NCBI RefSeq assembly: GCF_013426735.1
Contig: NZ_AP023272.1
Location: 2,772,501 to 2,836,500, forward strand
DNA from: Agrobacterium vitis
Lineage (GTDB): Bacteria; Pseudomonadota; Alphaproteobacteria; Rhizobiales; Rhizobiaceae
DNA length: 64,000 nt
Reading direction: 5' to 3'
The translations under genes were made by a program, and so were the position numbers. Below, in pieces: positions 19,805 to 29,876 of the stretch; position 1 is the first letter of the stretch, and each line of letters starts with the position of its first letter. A model generated the notes under the pieces. That model saw nothing but the letters and a program-made list of their open reading frames with translations. It was not told the origin of the DNA and searched no databases.

Positions 19805-20638
19805 TTATTTCCGTTTGTAAGCGCCAAGGCCAGGGCGATAGGTCTTGTCATCCAGGAATTGCTTCAGACCCTCGTCACGGCCGCGGGTCTTGTCCAACAG
19901 CAGCATTTGCTCCAGCTTGGCATAGATATAGTCGTCGGCCAGTTCCCAGGGCATGTTGCGCACGCGCTTGAACGTGTCCTTGGCGGCTTTCATTGTCACA
20001 GGATTTTTCTCGAGCAGGCTGGCGCAGAGTTTGCGAACACGGGTTTCCAGCTCTTCCAGCGGCACCGATTCGTTGACCAGGCCCATATCCCGGGCCTTTT
20101 CGCCACCAAAGGGCTCGCCGGTCATGATGTAATACAGCGAATCACGGTGATTCATCACCTCGGCAACAGCCCTGGTCACATTGCCACCCGGCAGAATGCC
20201 CCAGTTGATTTCCGAGAGTCCGAAAGTAGCCTCATTGGCGGCAATCGCCAGATCGCAGGCCACCAGAGGATTGAAGGCTCCGCCGAAGCACCAGCCATTG
20301 ACCATAGCGATGGTCGGCTTTTCGAAATAGGTCAGGCGCTGCCACCACCCGCCCGATTGGCGGCGGCTTTTCAATGTCGCATGGCGGGGCTTGTCGTCAT
20401 TGTCACGGAAATATTGCTGAAGATCCATGCCGGCAGACCATGAGGTTCCTGCACCACGCAGGACAAGCACACCGCAACGGTCGTCGGCTTCCAGTTCCTC
20501 AAGGACTTCCGCCATGCGGATATTTAGAGCCGGGTTCATCGCATTGCGTTTTTCAGGCCGATTGAAGGTCACGAAGGCGATTCGGTCTTCAATGTTGACC
20601 AACACGGTGTCTGCGTCGGATTTTTCTGCAACTGTCAT
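19805..20638 (-). CDS. ech: Hydroxycinnamoyl-CoA hydratase-lyase (feruloyl-CoA to vanillin), crotonase family
   Basis: A 277-residue crotonase-fold protein that aligns along its length with p-hydroxycinnamoyl-CoA hydratase-lyase of Pseudomonas, down to residue numbering. The enzyme hydrates feruloyl- or coumaroyl-CoA and splits off acetyl-CoA, leaving vanillin or 4-hydroxybenzaldehyde. Glu143 (in GLSEINWG) and Tyr239 (in DDYIYAK) of the known active site are present, but the position of Ser123 is Asn (GGAFNPLVACD). It starts 11 bases after the ligase gene behind AAGGAGA, so the two form an operon. Family assignment is firm; the substrate is inferred. Confidence 0.85.
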   Translation of the reverse strand: MTVAEKSDADTVLVNIEDRIAFVTFNRPEKRNAMNPALNIRMAEVLEELEADDRCGVLVLRGAGTSWSAGMDLQQYFRDNDDKPRHATLKSRRQSGGWWQRLTYFEKPTIAMVNGWCFGGAFNPLVACDLAIAANEATFGLSEINWGILPGGNVTRAVAEVMNHRDSLYYIMTGEPFGGEKARDMGLVNESVPLEELETRVRKLCASLLEKNPVTMKAAKDTFKRVRNMPWELADDYIYAKLEQMLLLDKTRGRDEGLKQFLDDKTYRPGLGAYKRK

Positions 20639-20649
20639 GGTATGTCTCC

Positions 20650-22248
20650 TTATGCGCCGGGCTGTCCGGACGCCGGTGTCGAACTGGATGAAAGGTGAGT
20701 GTAGGATTGGCGCAAAATGTGCTTCTGCACCTTGCCGGAAGCCGAACGGGGAATGGCATCCACAAACACCACGTGTTTGGGCCGTTTGAAGCTGGCAAGC
20801 CGATCAGCGCAATGGCGTAGGATATCGTGATCACGTAGGCCGTCGTTGCCAGCGACGACCAGTGCCAGGCCGACCTCACCCCATTCGGCATGGGCAAGGC
20901 CCATGACTGCGACATCGGCAACGCCGGGATGGGCGGCAATAGCCGCTTCAACCTCAGCTGGATAGACGTTTTCACCGCCGCTGATATACATGTCCTTCAG
21001 GCGATCAGCGAGATAGACGACACCGTCCTGGACCCGCGCCATATCGCCGCTGCGAAACCAGCCATCGGTGAAGGCAGCCTCGGTCAGGTCCGGACGGTTC
21101 CAATAGCCCTCTGTGACGCTTGGTCCTCGTAGCCAGATTTCACCGATCCCGCCATCGGTGACATCGGCACCGTCGAAATCAACAACCCGCGTTTCAAGCA
21201 AGGGGGCCGCAAAACCGATGCTACCCGGATGACGGGCGATGAGTTGGCGGTCGAGCGGCATATGATAAGCCGTGCCGGTTTCGCTCATCCCATAGCCATT
21301 GACCAGGGCAATGCCGTCCTCGAGAAAACGCTCGATCAGCACCGGTGGCAAAGGCGCGCCACCCAGAAAAATCGCCTTCAGACCCTGCAAGGCAGCCGGG
21401 TTCCAATTCGGCGAGTTCCGCAACGTACTGGCCATTTGCGGCACACCACAATAGTGGCTGACGCCGATTTGGGTGTCCGCCATGGTGGCAATCGTGCGTT
21501 CGGCGATGAAGCGATCAGAAATGACCAGCCGGGCACCCATCACCATTGCGGTGCGTGCCAGGGCCACCAAACCGATCGTGTGGAAAAACGGCAAGTCGCA
21601 GAGCACGACCGATTCCGGCGTCACCTCACCGACGAAAGCAAAATTCAAGGCGGAGAAAAACAAATTGCGGGCATTAAGCAGCACGCCCTTTGGCACGCCT
21701 GTCGTCCCGGATGTGTAGAGAATCACGCAAGTACGGTCGGCAGATGAATAGCGAGGTGCGATTGGCTCCAAAACCGAGGCCTTGTCCAGAAAGCCTCCCT
21801 TGCCGGACACATCAAGGCTTTTGACCTCGAAACTGCTACCGGCTTCGGCAAATTCCGCGTCGTACAGCAACAGCGTCGGTTCGCAGTCGGCAAGAATCAG
21901 CGAAATTTCTCGGGCGCTCAAGCGCCAGTTCAAAGGCACGAAGATCGCACCAATCCGCTGGCAGGCAAAACAAACCGCGAATTGGGCAGTGGAATTGCGT
22001 CCGAGATAGGCAATACGGGCTGGGCTGCCCTGCCCCGTCCCTGCCCTTGCGATCACATCGTCAAGAGCGGCGGCGCATCGCCCGATCAGCGTATCGAATT
22101 CAGAAAATGTCAATGATTGCCCGGTTGCCAGCTCCATGACGGCTGGCCGATCTGGACCGCTATTGGCGCGGAACCGGACCGGATCCTCCGCGACCATGCC
22201 AGCAAACGCCGAAGTTTCGCGCAAACCTGCGCTACCATAGTACGACAT
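20650..22248 (-). CDS. fcs: Feruloyl-CoA synthetase-like acyl-CoA ligase
   Basis: A 532-residue member of the adenylate-forming (ANL) superfamily. The P-loop-like motif YTSGTTGVPKG lies near residue 175 and the C-terminal GEIW, SGGENVYP and terminal lysine SGKVQK motifs follow. With the downstream hydratase-lyase it would activate ferulate or coumarate to the CoA thioester. Context rather than residues points to an aromatic substrate. The start ATG 22248 has a strong AGGGAGGA site; an ATG 11 codons further up lacks one and sits in the operator region. Confidence 0.8.
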   Translation of the reverse strand: MSYYGSAGLRETSAFAGMVAEDPVRFRANSGPDRPAVMELATGQSLTFSEFDTLIGRCAAALDDVIARAGTGQGSPARIAYLGRNSTAQFAVCFACQRIGAIFVPLNWRLSAREISLILADCEPTLLLYDAEFAEAGSSFEVKSLDVSGKGGFLDKASVLEPIAPRYSSADRTCVILYTSGTTGVPKGVLLNARNLFFSALNFAFVGEVTPESVVLCDLPFFHTIGLVALARTAMVMGARLVISDRFIAERTIATMADTQIGVSHYCGVPQMASTLRNSPNWNPAALQGLKAIFLGGAPLPPVLIERFLEDGIALVNGYGMSETGTAYHMPLDRQLIARHPGSIGFAAPLLETRVVDFDGADVTDGGIGEIWLRGPSVTEGYWNRPDLTEAAFTDGWFRSGDMARVQDGVVYLADRLKDMYISGGENVYPAEVEAAIAAHPGVADVAVMGLAHAEWGEVGLALVVAGNDGLRDHDILRHCADRLASFKRPKHVVFVDAIPRSASGKVQKHILRQSYTHLSSSSTPASGQPGA

Positions 22249-22285
22249 ATATCCTCCCTGGCCAGTTCTCCCGACGGCCATTTAG

Positions 22286-22298
22286 TATGTATTACATA
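22286..22298. promoter_or_regulatory. Candidate MarR operator
   Basis: TATGT-ATT-ACATA is an inverted repeat in an AT-rich patch 38 bases upstream of the ligase start, in the divergent region shared with the marR-type gene. Position and symmetry fit a MarR-dimer site that would be released by a hydroxycinnamoyl-CoA; this is inference. Confidence 0.5.
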
Positions 22299-22467
22299 TT
22301 ATATTATCTTTCTCGAGGCACAAGTGAAATCTGCGGGATGCACAGGTCAAATATGGCGCTTTGCCTTTTGGGCTTATGGGTTTATCACCGGATAGAGCCG
22401 TATCTTATCAGGCTGGAGATGCTACACATCCTCAACCTGAAGGCATTATCGAACATGGATTGAGCGC

Positions 22468-22986
22468 ATGGACGGACCGGAACAGCCGACTGACGATTTC
22501 GAAACCCCGGAATTTTCCGGAACTGTGGCCTTCGGCGACCTGGAAAAAGTTCTTGGCTTTCATTTGCGGTTGGCCAATGTGGCGGTGTTCCAGGATTTTC
22601 AGGCGACCATGTCGGGGCTGGCTTTAACCCCGAAGCAATTTGCCGTGCTGGAATTGATCGACAACAATGCTGGGGCCAGCCAGATCGATTTTGCCCAAAG
22701 CCTGCGCATGGACAAGGCGACCATGATGGCGCTGATCAACAAGCTTGAAGGCCGGGGCGCCGTCGAGCGCCGGCCCTCCCAGGTGGATCGACGACGCCAG
22801 GAACTCTTCGTGACCGAGGAAGGCCAGCGTGTTCTGGCGGCGGCGAAAGAGCTTCGCCATGGCCATGAAGCCCGTTTTACCGAGCGGTTTTCGAAAGACG
22901 AGCTTGCCCAACTACTGTCTTTTCTGCGGCGCATCTATCAGGATGGTCGCGCCCTGCCCAAGCCATCCATGACGCCACAGACCTGA
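22468..22986 (+). CDS. MarR-family transcriptional regulator
   Basis: A 172-residue winged-helix protein. The recognition region QIDFAQSLRMDKATMMALIN and the wing EGRGAVERRPSQVDRR are typical of MarR. It is divergent from the ligase/hydratase-lyase pair, the usual arrangement of repressors such as CouR and FerR that respond to hydroxycinnamoyl-CoA thioesters. Its stop is directly adjacent to the stop of the convergent transporter gene. The ribosome site is weak. Confidence 0.88.
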   Translation: MDGPEQPTDDFETPEFSGTVAFGDLEKVLGFHLRLANVAVFQDFQATMSGLALTPKQFAVLELIDNNAGASQIDFAQSLRMDKATMMALINKLEGRGAVERRPSQVDRRRQELFVTEEGQRVLAAAKELRHGHEARFTERFSKDELAQLLSFLRRIYQDGRALPKPSMTPQT

Positions 22987-24324
22987 TCATGATGGGTTTG
23001 ATATTTCCCTCTGGCGCTGCTCGATTTTCTGTCGAGTGGCTTGCTGGTGCGTGCTGTCGATGGAAAACCGCCACATAAGAGCGATGGCGAAAAGCTTGAA
23101 CAGGATCGGCAAGAAAGCATAAAGCGCCGACAAGACCGAAAGCGCCTGCCCGCTTTGGGCGCCGCCTTCCGGCTGGAAGCCCGCCAAAGCCAGTAGCGGA
23201 AAGACAATACCGGAAGAGAGCGCCAATGCCAGCTTGGTGACGAAACTCCAGGCGGCGAAATATAGCCCGGATCGCTGTTCTCCCGAAGCCAATGTGTCCT
23301 GATCGATCACATCGGCCTGAATGGCTGGCGGCAGCGCCAGATCGAAGCCGAGCAAGACACCGGTCACCACGCAGATGCCGAGAAACAACCAGGCGTCTCC
23401 CGGCCCCAGCAGGCCGGCCAAGGCAAAGATCGCACAGCTGAGCAGCATGGCCCAGCACCAGGCCCTGTGCTTGCCCAGCCGCCGCGCCACGAAAACCGCA
23501 AGTGGCACGCCGGCGACCGCCGATAGGAAATAAGCAAACAGCAAAGGCCCCTGAAGCTCCGGCGCCTCCAACCGTGCCGCGACGAAATAGAGAAACAGCG
23601 AAGCGGGGATGGCATTGGCCAGCGAGTTCATCAAGAAGGCCATGGCCAGCCGCAGAAAGGCGCTATTGGCCAGCAGAAAGCCCGCTCCTGCCTTCAGAGA
23701 AAGCCGGGTTTTCGAAAAATCCACCGGTTCCGCCACGCGCCATACCGCAATGGCACCAAAGATTGGCAAGAGCACCGCCACCATAACAGCAATCGCATTC
23801 AGGTCCGGCTGGGCGCCTGCCGTGGATGCCTGCCCCAAGAAAGGCAGGGAAATAGCCAGCAGCGTGCCGAGTAGCGTCGTACCCTCACGCCAGGCCGAAA
23901 GCCTGACCCGGCCATCGTAGGAGGTCTCGAGTTCGGCACCCCAGGCGGTATAAGGCAGGCTTGTCCAGGTACTGCCGATCGACAGAAGACAGCCCCAAAC
24001 CACCAGATGCGCAAGCCCTGCCCCTTCCGGTGGGTTGAACAGCATGAAAGCGGAGACCGCCGTCAGCGGCAAAGACAATAGAAAGAACAGACGGCGGCGA
24101 CCATACCGACCGGGAATCCGGTCCGCGAGCCAACCGATCAGCGGATCGGTGATCGCATCCAGACAGCGAATGGCCAGCAAAGCGGCACCAATAGCCGACA
24201 GAGCAATACCAAACCGCCCGGCATAAACGGACGGAACGATGATATAGAGCGGCAAAGCAATGGCCGCCAAAGGCAGGGCCGGAAGCGCGTAAAGGAGCAA
24301 AGTCAGATTTGGTAGTTGTTTCAT
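22987..24324 (-). CDS. MFS transporter of the GPH (sugar:cation symporter) type
   Basis: A 445-residue membrane protein with about 12 helices. The first cytoplasmic loop holds DAITDPLIGWLADRIPGRYGRRR, the signature of the glycoside-pentoside-hexuronide:cation symporter family. The substrate cannot be told; the neighbouring hydroxycinnamate genes do not prove a link. The start overlaps the DUF2256 gene by four bases (ATGA), so the two are co-translated. Confidence 0.85.
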   Translation of the reverse strand: MKQLPNLTLLLYALPALPLAAIALPLYIIVPSVYAGRFGIALSAIGAALLAIRCLDAITDPLIGWLADRIPGRYGRRRLFFLLSLPLTAVSAFMLFNPPEGAGLAHLVVWGCLLSIGSTWTSLPYTAWGAELETSYDGRVRLSAWREGTTLLGTLLAISLPFLGQASTAGAQPDLNAIAVMVAVLLPIFGAIAVWRVAEPVDFSKTRLSLKAGAGFLLANSAFLRLAMAFLMNSLANAIPASLFLYFVAARLEAPELQGPLLFAYFLSAVAGVPLAVFVARRLGKHRAWCWAMLLSCAIFALAGLLGPGDAWLFLGICVVTGVLLGFDLALPPAIQADVIDQDTLASGEQRSGLYFAAWSFVTKLALALSSGIVFPLLALAGFQPEGGAQSGQALSVLSALYAFLPILFKLFAIALMWRFSIDSTHQQATRQKIEQRQREISNPS

Positions 24325-24506
24325 GAGGTGTGCGACACTCTCGAACGGGCCACTTCAAATTCATGGCACGATACCCTGCGGTTACGGCAGCGCTCAGAAC
24401 AGAACCGAACTTCCTCCCAGCAGCGCGCCCACTTTTTACGCCACGCGAAAGGCCTGTGACAGGCCACGCAGAGCTTGGTCGGGAGATCGGCTTTCTTCGT
24501 GACCAC
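24321..24506 (-). CDS. DUF2256 small cysteine-rich protein
   Basis: A 61-residue protein with KLCVACHRPFAWRKKWARCW followed by RFCSERCR, the four-cysteine pattern and WRKKW core of DUF2256. A zinc-binding role is likely from the cysteines; function is unknown. I chose GTG 24506, which has AGAGAGG five bases upstream; the frame is open for 45 more codons but with no family similarity. It ends in the ATGA overlap with the transporter gene. Confidence 0.75.
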   Translation of the reverse strand: MVTKKADLPTKLCVACHRPFAWRKKWARCWEEVRFCSERCRNRRVSCHEFEVARSRVSHTS

Positions 24507-24641
24507 GGGCGCCTCTCTGATGGACCATTGGCAGCTCGTTTGCGGCTGCCATTTTGTATTGAACTCAATGCTATTTCGAAGCACCGACCATCTTGGATCA
24601 GTGAAACGGCAACGAGATGCCTCCTTCCTGCAAAAAGACAA

Positions 24642-24667
24642 AAAACCCGGCTTGAGAGCCGGGTTTT
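24642..24667 (-). terminator. Terminator of hup
   Basis: Arms AAAACCCGGC and GCCGGGTTTT with a 6-base loop, 33 bases after the hup stop. The symmetric A/T runs allow action in both directions. Confidence 0.85.
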
Positions 24668-24699
24668 CGGTAGAACTGGTATGTTTGCCGTTGGCAGGA

Positions 24700-24975
24700 T
24701 CAGCTGTTAACAGCGTCCTTCAGGCCTTTGCCGGCCGTGAACTTCGGAACGTTACGGGCCGGAATATCAACTTCCGCGCCAGTCGAAGGATTGCGGCCCT
24801 TCGAGGCTTCGCGATGGGAAACCGTGAAGGCGCCAAAACCGGCGAGGCGAATGTCGCCACCATTCTTCAATTCCGCCTGGACGGTGTCGAAGACGGCGTC
24901 CACGGCGGAAGCTGCGTCGGCCTTGCTGAGACCGGCCTTATCGGCAACTGCGTTTACGAGTTCGGACTTGTTCAT
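24700..24975 (-). CDS. hup: HU-family DNA-binding protein
   Basis: A 91-residue histone-like protein with the HU signature GFGAFTVSHREASKGRNPST and the basic arm around RNPSTGAEVDIPARNVPKF. It bends and compacts DNA as a dimer. The ATG at 24975 has AAGGGTGG seven bases upstream; the open frame continues 71 codons further without similarity. It lies downstream of lon on the same strand, each gene with its own terminator. Confidence 0.96.
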   Translation of the reverse strand: MNKSELVNAVADKAGLSKADAASAVDAVFDTVQAELKNGGDIRLAGFGAFTVSHREASKGRNPSTGAEVDIPARNVPKFTAGKGLKDAVNS

Positions 24976-25231
24976 GTTTCCACCCTTTCTGTATGACATG
25001 AATATCAAAGCGGCGAAGATGCTAACGCATCCCCGCATCAAGGAACCGCGACCACCGCAAAGCGCCAGGCGCCCGAGAGGATCACAAAGGAATACCGACC
25101 GCCATTTTCGATGGCCTCCGGCATGACTCAAAAATTCCAAGTCGGGCGGACAATACTCATGCCCATGCCCGTCGCAAGCCAAAAGCACCGCAATCGCCTG
25201 AAAAACAAGGCTTCTGGTGATGTTTGCACAA

Positions 25232-25259
25232 AAAAGGCTGGCCCGAAGGCCAGCCTTTT
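25232..25259 (-). terminator. Terminator of lon
   Basis: A hairpin with arms AAAAGGCTGGCC and GGCCAGCCTTTT around a short CGAA-type loop, starting about 45 bases after the lon stop, with T-runs on both sides. Confidence 0.85.
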
Positions 25260-25302
25260 CGAAGTTTTTCCGCCAATTGGGCAGGATCGTGGCAAAGACG
25301 GC

Positions 25303-27723
25303 TCAATGCGCCACGGTTGCGCCTGAATCATCGACACCTTCGACAGTGCCGACGGCAGGCGTTTCCACGGTGCCGTCCCACTCGATCGGCTCCGGTATAC
25401 GTACCAGCGCATGAGCAATCACCTCACCCATCCGGGCGACCGGGACGATCTCAAGATTGTTCTTCACATTGTCTGGAATATCCGCCAGATCCTTGGCGTT
25501 TTCTTCCGGGATCAGAACCTTCTTGATACCACCGCGAAGAGCGGCCAGCAGCTTTTCCTTCAAGCCGCCAATCGGCAAGACGCGACCGCGCAGGGTGATC
25601 TCACCCGTCATCGCCACGTCCTTGTTGACCGGAATGCCCGTCATGATCGAAACAATGGCGGTTGCCATTGCCACGCCAGCCGACGGACCGTCCTTAGGTG
25701 TCGCACCTTCCGGCACGTGGACGTGAATGTCCGACTTGTCGAAGCGCGGAGGCTCAATTCCGAAATCGACGGCGCGCGAGCGGACATAGGATGCCGCCGC
25801 CGAAATCGATTCCTTCATCACTTCCTTCAGATTGCCGGTCACCGTCATGCGGCCCTTACCCGGCATCATCACACCTTCAATGGTCAGCAATTCGCCGCCC
25901 ACTTCCGTCCAGGCAAGACCGGTGACGATACCAACCTGATCCTCGCCTTCGGCCTCACCATGACGATAGCGCGGCACACCGAGATAATCGTTGATGCTGG
26001 CCGCCGTGACGGCCACAGAGGTAGACTTGCCCTTGATGATCTCGGTCACAGCCTTGCGGGCGACCTTCATCAATTCACGCTCGAGACTACGCACACCGGC
26101 CTCGCGGGTATATTGCTGAATGATTGAGACGATCGCATCATCCGCCAGCGAGAACTCTTCCGGGCGCAGCGCATGTTCCTTGATCGCCTTTGGCAGAAGA
26201 TGCCGCTTGGCAATCTGGAGCTTTTCGTCCTCTGTGTAACCGGCAATACGGATGATTTCCATGCGGTCCATCAGCGGGCCGGGGATATTCAGCGTATTGG
26301 CTGTCGTAATGAACATCACGTTGGACAGATCGTATTCGACCTCCAGGTAATGGTCCATGAAGGTCGCGTTCTGTTCCGGATCCAGCACCTCAAGCAGCGC
26401 CGATGACGGATCGCCACGGAAATCCTGGCCCATCTTGTCGATTTCGTCGAGCAGGAACAGCGGGTTGGACCGTTTAGCCTTCTTCATCGACTGCACGACC
26501 TTGCCGGGCATGGAGCCAATGTAGGTCCGGCGGTGACCGCGGATCTCGGCCTCATCACGCACACCGCCCAGCGCCATGCGGACATATTCACGTCCTGTGG
26601 CCTTGGCAATCGAGCGGGCGAGCGAGGTCTTGCCGACGCCCGGAGGACCAACGAGGCACAGGATCGGACCTTTGAGCTTGGTGGCACGGGCCTGCACAGC
26701 CAGATATTCGACGATCCGTTCCTTGACCTTATCGAGACCGAAATGATCCTCATCGAGGATTTTTTCAGCCGCGTTGAGGTCGATCCGCACCTTGGACTTC
26801 TTGTTCCAGGGCAAACCGAGCAGCCAGTCGAGGTAGTTACGCACGACTGTGGCTTCCGCCGACATCGGGCTCATATGCTTGAGCTTTTTCAGCTCCGCAT
26901 CAGCCTTGTCCTTGGCTTCCTTGGACAGCTTGGTCTTGGCAATGCGCTCTTCCAGTTCGGCCATCTCGTCGCGGCCTTCCTCGCCGTCGCCGAGTTCCTT
27001 CTGGATCGCCTTCATCTGCTCATTCAGGTAATATTCGCGCTGGGTCTTTTCCATCTGGCGCTTGACGCGCGAGCGAATACGCTTCTCCACCTGGAGAACG
27101 GAAATTTCGCCCTCCATGAAGCCAAGCGCCTTTTCAAGCCGGGTCTTGATGCTCACCGTTTCCAGCATTTCCTGCTTTTCGGTGATCTTGATCGACAGAT
27201 GTGAGGCAACCGTATCGGCCAGCTTCGAATAGTCTTCGATCTGGCTGGCAGCCCCCACCACTTCCGGCGAGATCTTCTTGTTGAGCTTGACGTAATTTTC
27301 AAACTCCGACACCACAGACCGGCTCAGAGCCTCGACTTCAACCGGATCTTCGGCGGGTTCGGGCAACAGATCGGCATGGGCCTCGTAGAAGTCCTCACGT
27401 CCGGTATAGCCAGAGATCCGGGCGCGCGCCTTGCCTTCGATCAGTACCTTGACCGTGCCGTCAGGCAATTTCAAAAGCTGCAATACATTGGCGACAGTGC
27501 CAACCTCATAGATGGCATCGGCCGATGGATCGTCATCGCTCGCATTGATCTGGGTGGCCAGCATGATCTGCTTGTCGGAGCCCATGACTTCTTCGAGGGC
27601 ACGAATAGACTTCTCGCGCCCTACGAAGAGCGGCACGATCATGTGCGGGAACACCACGATGTCACGCAGCGGCAATACCGGATAGGTATTGGTTTCGCCG
27701 GTGACAGAGGTCACTTTAGTCAT
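25303..27723 (-). CDS. lon: ATP-dependent protease Lon
   Basis: An 806-residue Lon protease. In order: N-terminal substrate domain ([20 protein letters not shown]), coiled coil, AAA+ module with Walker A GPPGVGKT, and the Ser-Lys protease domain with the catalytic Ser in [13 protein letters not shown] and Lys in [12 protein letters not shown]. It degrades damaged and regulatory proteins. The frame is open for 86 more codons, but ATG 27723 has AAGGA six bases upstream and gives the family start. Confidence 0.97.
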   Translation of the reverse strand: MTKVTSVTGETNTYPVLPLRDIVVFPHMIVPLFVGREKSIRALEEVMGSDKQIMLATQINASDDDPSADAIYEVGTVANVLQLLKLPDGTVKVLIEGKARARISGYTGREDFYEAHADLLPEPAEDPVEVEALSRSVVSEFENYVKLNKKISPEVVGAASQIEDYSKLADTVASHLSIKITEKQEMLETVSIKTRLEKALGFMEGEISVLQVEKRIRSRVKRQMEKTQREYYLNEQMKAIQKELGDGEEGRDEMAELEERIAKTKLSKEAKDKADAELKKLKHMSPMSAEATVVRNYLDWLLGLPWNKKSKVRIDLNAAEKILDEDHFGLDKVKERIVEYLAVQARATKLKGPILCLVGPPGVGKTSLARSIAKATGREYVRMALGGVRDEAEIRGHRRTYIGSMPGKVVQSMKKAKRSNPLFLLDEIDKMGQDFRGDPSSALLEVLDPEQNATFMDHYLEVEYDLSNVMFITTANTLNIPGPLMDRMEIIRIAGYTEDEKLQIAKRHLLPKAIKEHALRPEEFSLADDAIVSIIQQYTREAGVRSLERELMKVARKAVTEIIKGKSTSVAVTAASINDYLGVPRYRHGEAEGEDQVGIVTGLAWTEVGGELLTIEGVMMPGKGRMTVTGNLKEVMKESISAAASYVRSRAVDFGIEPPRFDKSDIHVHVPEGATPKDGPSAGVAMATAIVSIMTGIPVNKDVAMTGEITLRGRVLPIGGLKEKLLAALRGGIKKVLIPEENAKDLADIPDNVKNNLEIVPVARMGEVIAHALVRIPEPIEWDGTVETPAVGTVEGVDDSGATVAH

Positions 27724-27808
27724 TCCAGTTCCTTTCATCGTCCCGTTGCCGGGACCCAAATCCGCGCTCAAAAGCCGCGGGGGACATGGTCCTGTCTCAC
27801 CGGTTAAA

Positions 27809-27835
27809 GTGGAGACCCAAGAGCTAAAATTCAAG
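27809..27835 (-). promoter_or_regulatory. Possible heat-shock-type promoter of lon
   Basis: On the minus strand CTTGAA is followed after 15 bases by CTCCACTT, resembling the sigma-32 pattern CTTGAA-N13-15-CCCCAT. The -35 is perfect, the -10 matches four of six bases. It would start transcription about 75 bases before lon. Confidence 0.35.
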
Positions 27836-28158
27836 CCTTTGCGCCCTGTGCCACCACCGTGGCGCAACAGCTTGAGGCCTGCTGCATGATTCCGGCTCAG
27901 ACCCATCAGGGTCGAGCCCATCATGCTGAAACACAATACAAACGGTTGATTGACGCGAGAGCAAGCAACAACAAAACGCACCGGCGCTGCCCAACCACGG
28001 CGACCGAAGCCGCCCTACCCTGATGCGCGCGCCAGGCATTCCAGCATCCGAAGAGATCAAACACTCGCCTGGGGCAAACCTGCCTTCGACCGAATCTGCC
28101 ACATCGCGCGAAGCACCTTGTAATAGTCATAAACTATTCAAAAACGCCCTGCAAACGA

Positions 28159-28209
28159 CTTAGAGTTTGGCAGGGAAAAGTGGGACCCGGTTTTCCCGAA
28201 AAGACAAAC
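28159..28209 (-). repeat. Dispersed ~50 bp repeat, copy 1
   Basis: Read on the minus strand it begins GTTTGTCTTTTCGGGAAAA and ends GCCAAACTCTAAG. The same pattern recurs at 38520, 49497 and 58145. Nested arms GTTTG/CAAAC and GGGAAAA/TTTTCCC can form a hairpin. It lies between lon and clpX. Confidence 0.8.
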
Positions 28210-28261
28210 GACGAGAAACATAGATCCAAGCACCGATACGGTCCAAACCCGTAGAAACGCC

Positions 28262-28284
28262 GAAGCCCGCACGCGGCGGGCTTC
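28262..28284 (-). terminator. Terminator-like hairpin after clpX
   Basis: Arms GAAGCCCGC and GCGGGCTTC with a 5-base loop, 26 bases after the clpX stop. The T-run on the minus strand is poor, so termination may be partial. Confidence 0.5.
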
Positions 28285-28309
28285 AAAGCTCTTCAGAGAT
28301 TGCGGAGGT

Positions 28310-29587
28310 TCACGCCGAAGCGTTGGCCTTTTCTTCCTGGCGATCCGCATAGATGTAGAGCGGACGGGCGGCACCGCGCACCACTTCATCGGAAATCACC
28401 ACTTCGCGCACGCCTTCAAGCTCAGGCAGTTCGAACATCGTGTCGAGCAGGATCTTTTCCATGATCGAGCGCAGGCCGCGAGCGCCGGTCTTGCGGGTAA
28501 TAGCCTTGCGAGCGATTTCGCGCAGCGCGTCCTCGTGGAAGGACAATTCGACGTCCTCCATTTCGAACAGGCGCTGATACTGCTTGACCAGTGCATTCTT
28601 TGGCTCGGACAGGATCTGGATCAGCGCGTCCTCGTCCAGGTCTTCCAGCGTCGCCAGAACCGGCAGACGACCGATGAATTCCGGGATCAGGCCGAACTTG
28701 ACCAGATCTTCCGGCTCCAGTTCGCGCAGCACTTCGCCGACGCGACGATCTTCCGGCGACACAACCGTCGCACCGAAGCCGATCGAGGTCTTTTCGCCAC
28801 GAGCCGAGATGATCTTGTCGAGACCGGCAAAAGCACCACCGCAGATGAACAGGATATTGGTCGTATCCACCTGCAGGAATTCCTGCTGCGGATGCTTGCG
28901 GCCACCCTGGGGCGGAACAGAAGCGACAGTGCCTTCCATGATCTTCAACAGTGCCTGCTGCACGCCTTCGCCAGACACGTCGCGGGTAATCGACGGATTG
29001 TCGGACTTGCGGCTGATCTTATCGACTTCGTCGATATAGACGATGCCGCGTTGGGCGCGCTCGACATTGTAATCGGCCGATTGCAGCAGCTTCAGGATGA
29101 TGTTTTCAACGTCTTCACCGACATAGCCGGCTTCCGTCAGCGTTGTCGCATCCGCCATGGTGAAGGGCACATCGATGATGCGCGCCAACGTCTGAGCAAG
29201 ATAGGTCTTGCCGCAACCGGTTGGCCCGACCAGCAGGATGTTTGACTTCGCCAGCTCCACATCGCCACCCTTGGAGGCATGCGAAAGGCGCTTGTAATGG
29301 TTGTGGACAGCAACGGACAGGATCTTCTTGGCCTGTCTCTGGCCGATCACATATTCGTCGAGGATCTTGATGATGTCCTGCGGTGTCGGCACGCCATCGC
29401 GCGACTTGACCATCGAACTCTTGTTTTCCTCGCGGATAATATCCATGCAGAGTTCGACGCATTCATCGCAGATGAAAACCGTCGGGCCGGCAATCAGTTT
29501 CCGGACCTCGTGCTGGCTCTTGCCGCAGAACGAACAATACAGGGTATTCTTCGAGTCACCGCCGTTGCTTCCGCTGACCTTGCTCAT
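28310..29587 (-). CDS. clpX: ATP-dependent Clp protease ATP-binding subunit ClpX
   Basis: A 425-residue AAA+ unfoldase. It has the N-terminal C4 zinc-binding domain (YCSFCGK and [10 protein letters not shown]), Walker A GPTGCGKT, and the C-terminal sensor region [12 protein letters not shown]. It unfolds substrates and feeds them to ClpP, whose gene lies 289 bases upstream on the same strand. The gap between the two contains no gene, only a 9-bp-stem hairpin at 29758-29787. Confidence 0.97.
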   Translation of the reverse strand: MSKVSGSNGGDSKNTLYCSFCGKSQHEVRKLIAGPTVFICDECVELCMDIIREENKSSMVKSRDGVPTPQDIIKILDEYVIGQRQAKKILSVAVHNHYKRLSHASKGGDVELAKSNILLVGPTGCGKTYLAQTLARIIDVPFTMADATTLTEAGYVGEDVENIILKLLQSADYNVERAQRGIVYIDEVDKISRKSDNPSITRDVSGEGVQQALLKIMEGTVASVPPQGGRKHPQQEFLQVDTTNILFICGGAFAGLDKIISARGEKTSIGFGATVVSPEDRRVGEVLRELEPEDLVKFGLIPEFIGRLPVLATLEDLDEDALIQILSEPKNALVKQYQRLFEMEDVELSFHEDALREIARKAITRKTGARGLRSIMEKILLDTMFELPELEGVREVVISDEVVRGAARPLYIYADRQEEKANASA

Positions 29588-29876
29588 AACTTTTTCCTTC
29601 CAGCACGCCGCACCGCCATTTACCGGCTCGCGGTCTAGTCATGTCGCCCGATACCGCACACCCGGCCATCCGGGCGAAATTCGGTTCAGAGGTACTATTT
29701 CAGCTCTCAAAAGTCACATTCATGAGCTGACGGCAACGCGAACCTCTGAGAATATTCAGGCTATGTCATAAAAGCTCAACATAGCCTTAATAACTATTAG
29801 CGCTTTCGGCGGCAGTTTAAACCCCCTGGATGGATCCGGCCTTGCGTTTCCATCGAAAGCCCACCGCCAAAAGACA

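Larger units (their letters stand above)
27724..28309. other. lon-clpX intergenic region
   Basis: No gene is convincing in these 586 bases. They hold a candidate lon promoter (27809-27835), one copy of a dispersed repeat (28159-28209) and the clpX hairpin (28262-28284). Confidence 0.6.
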
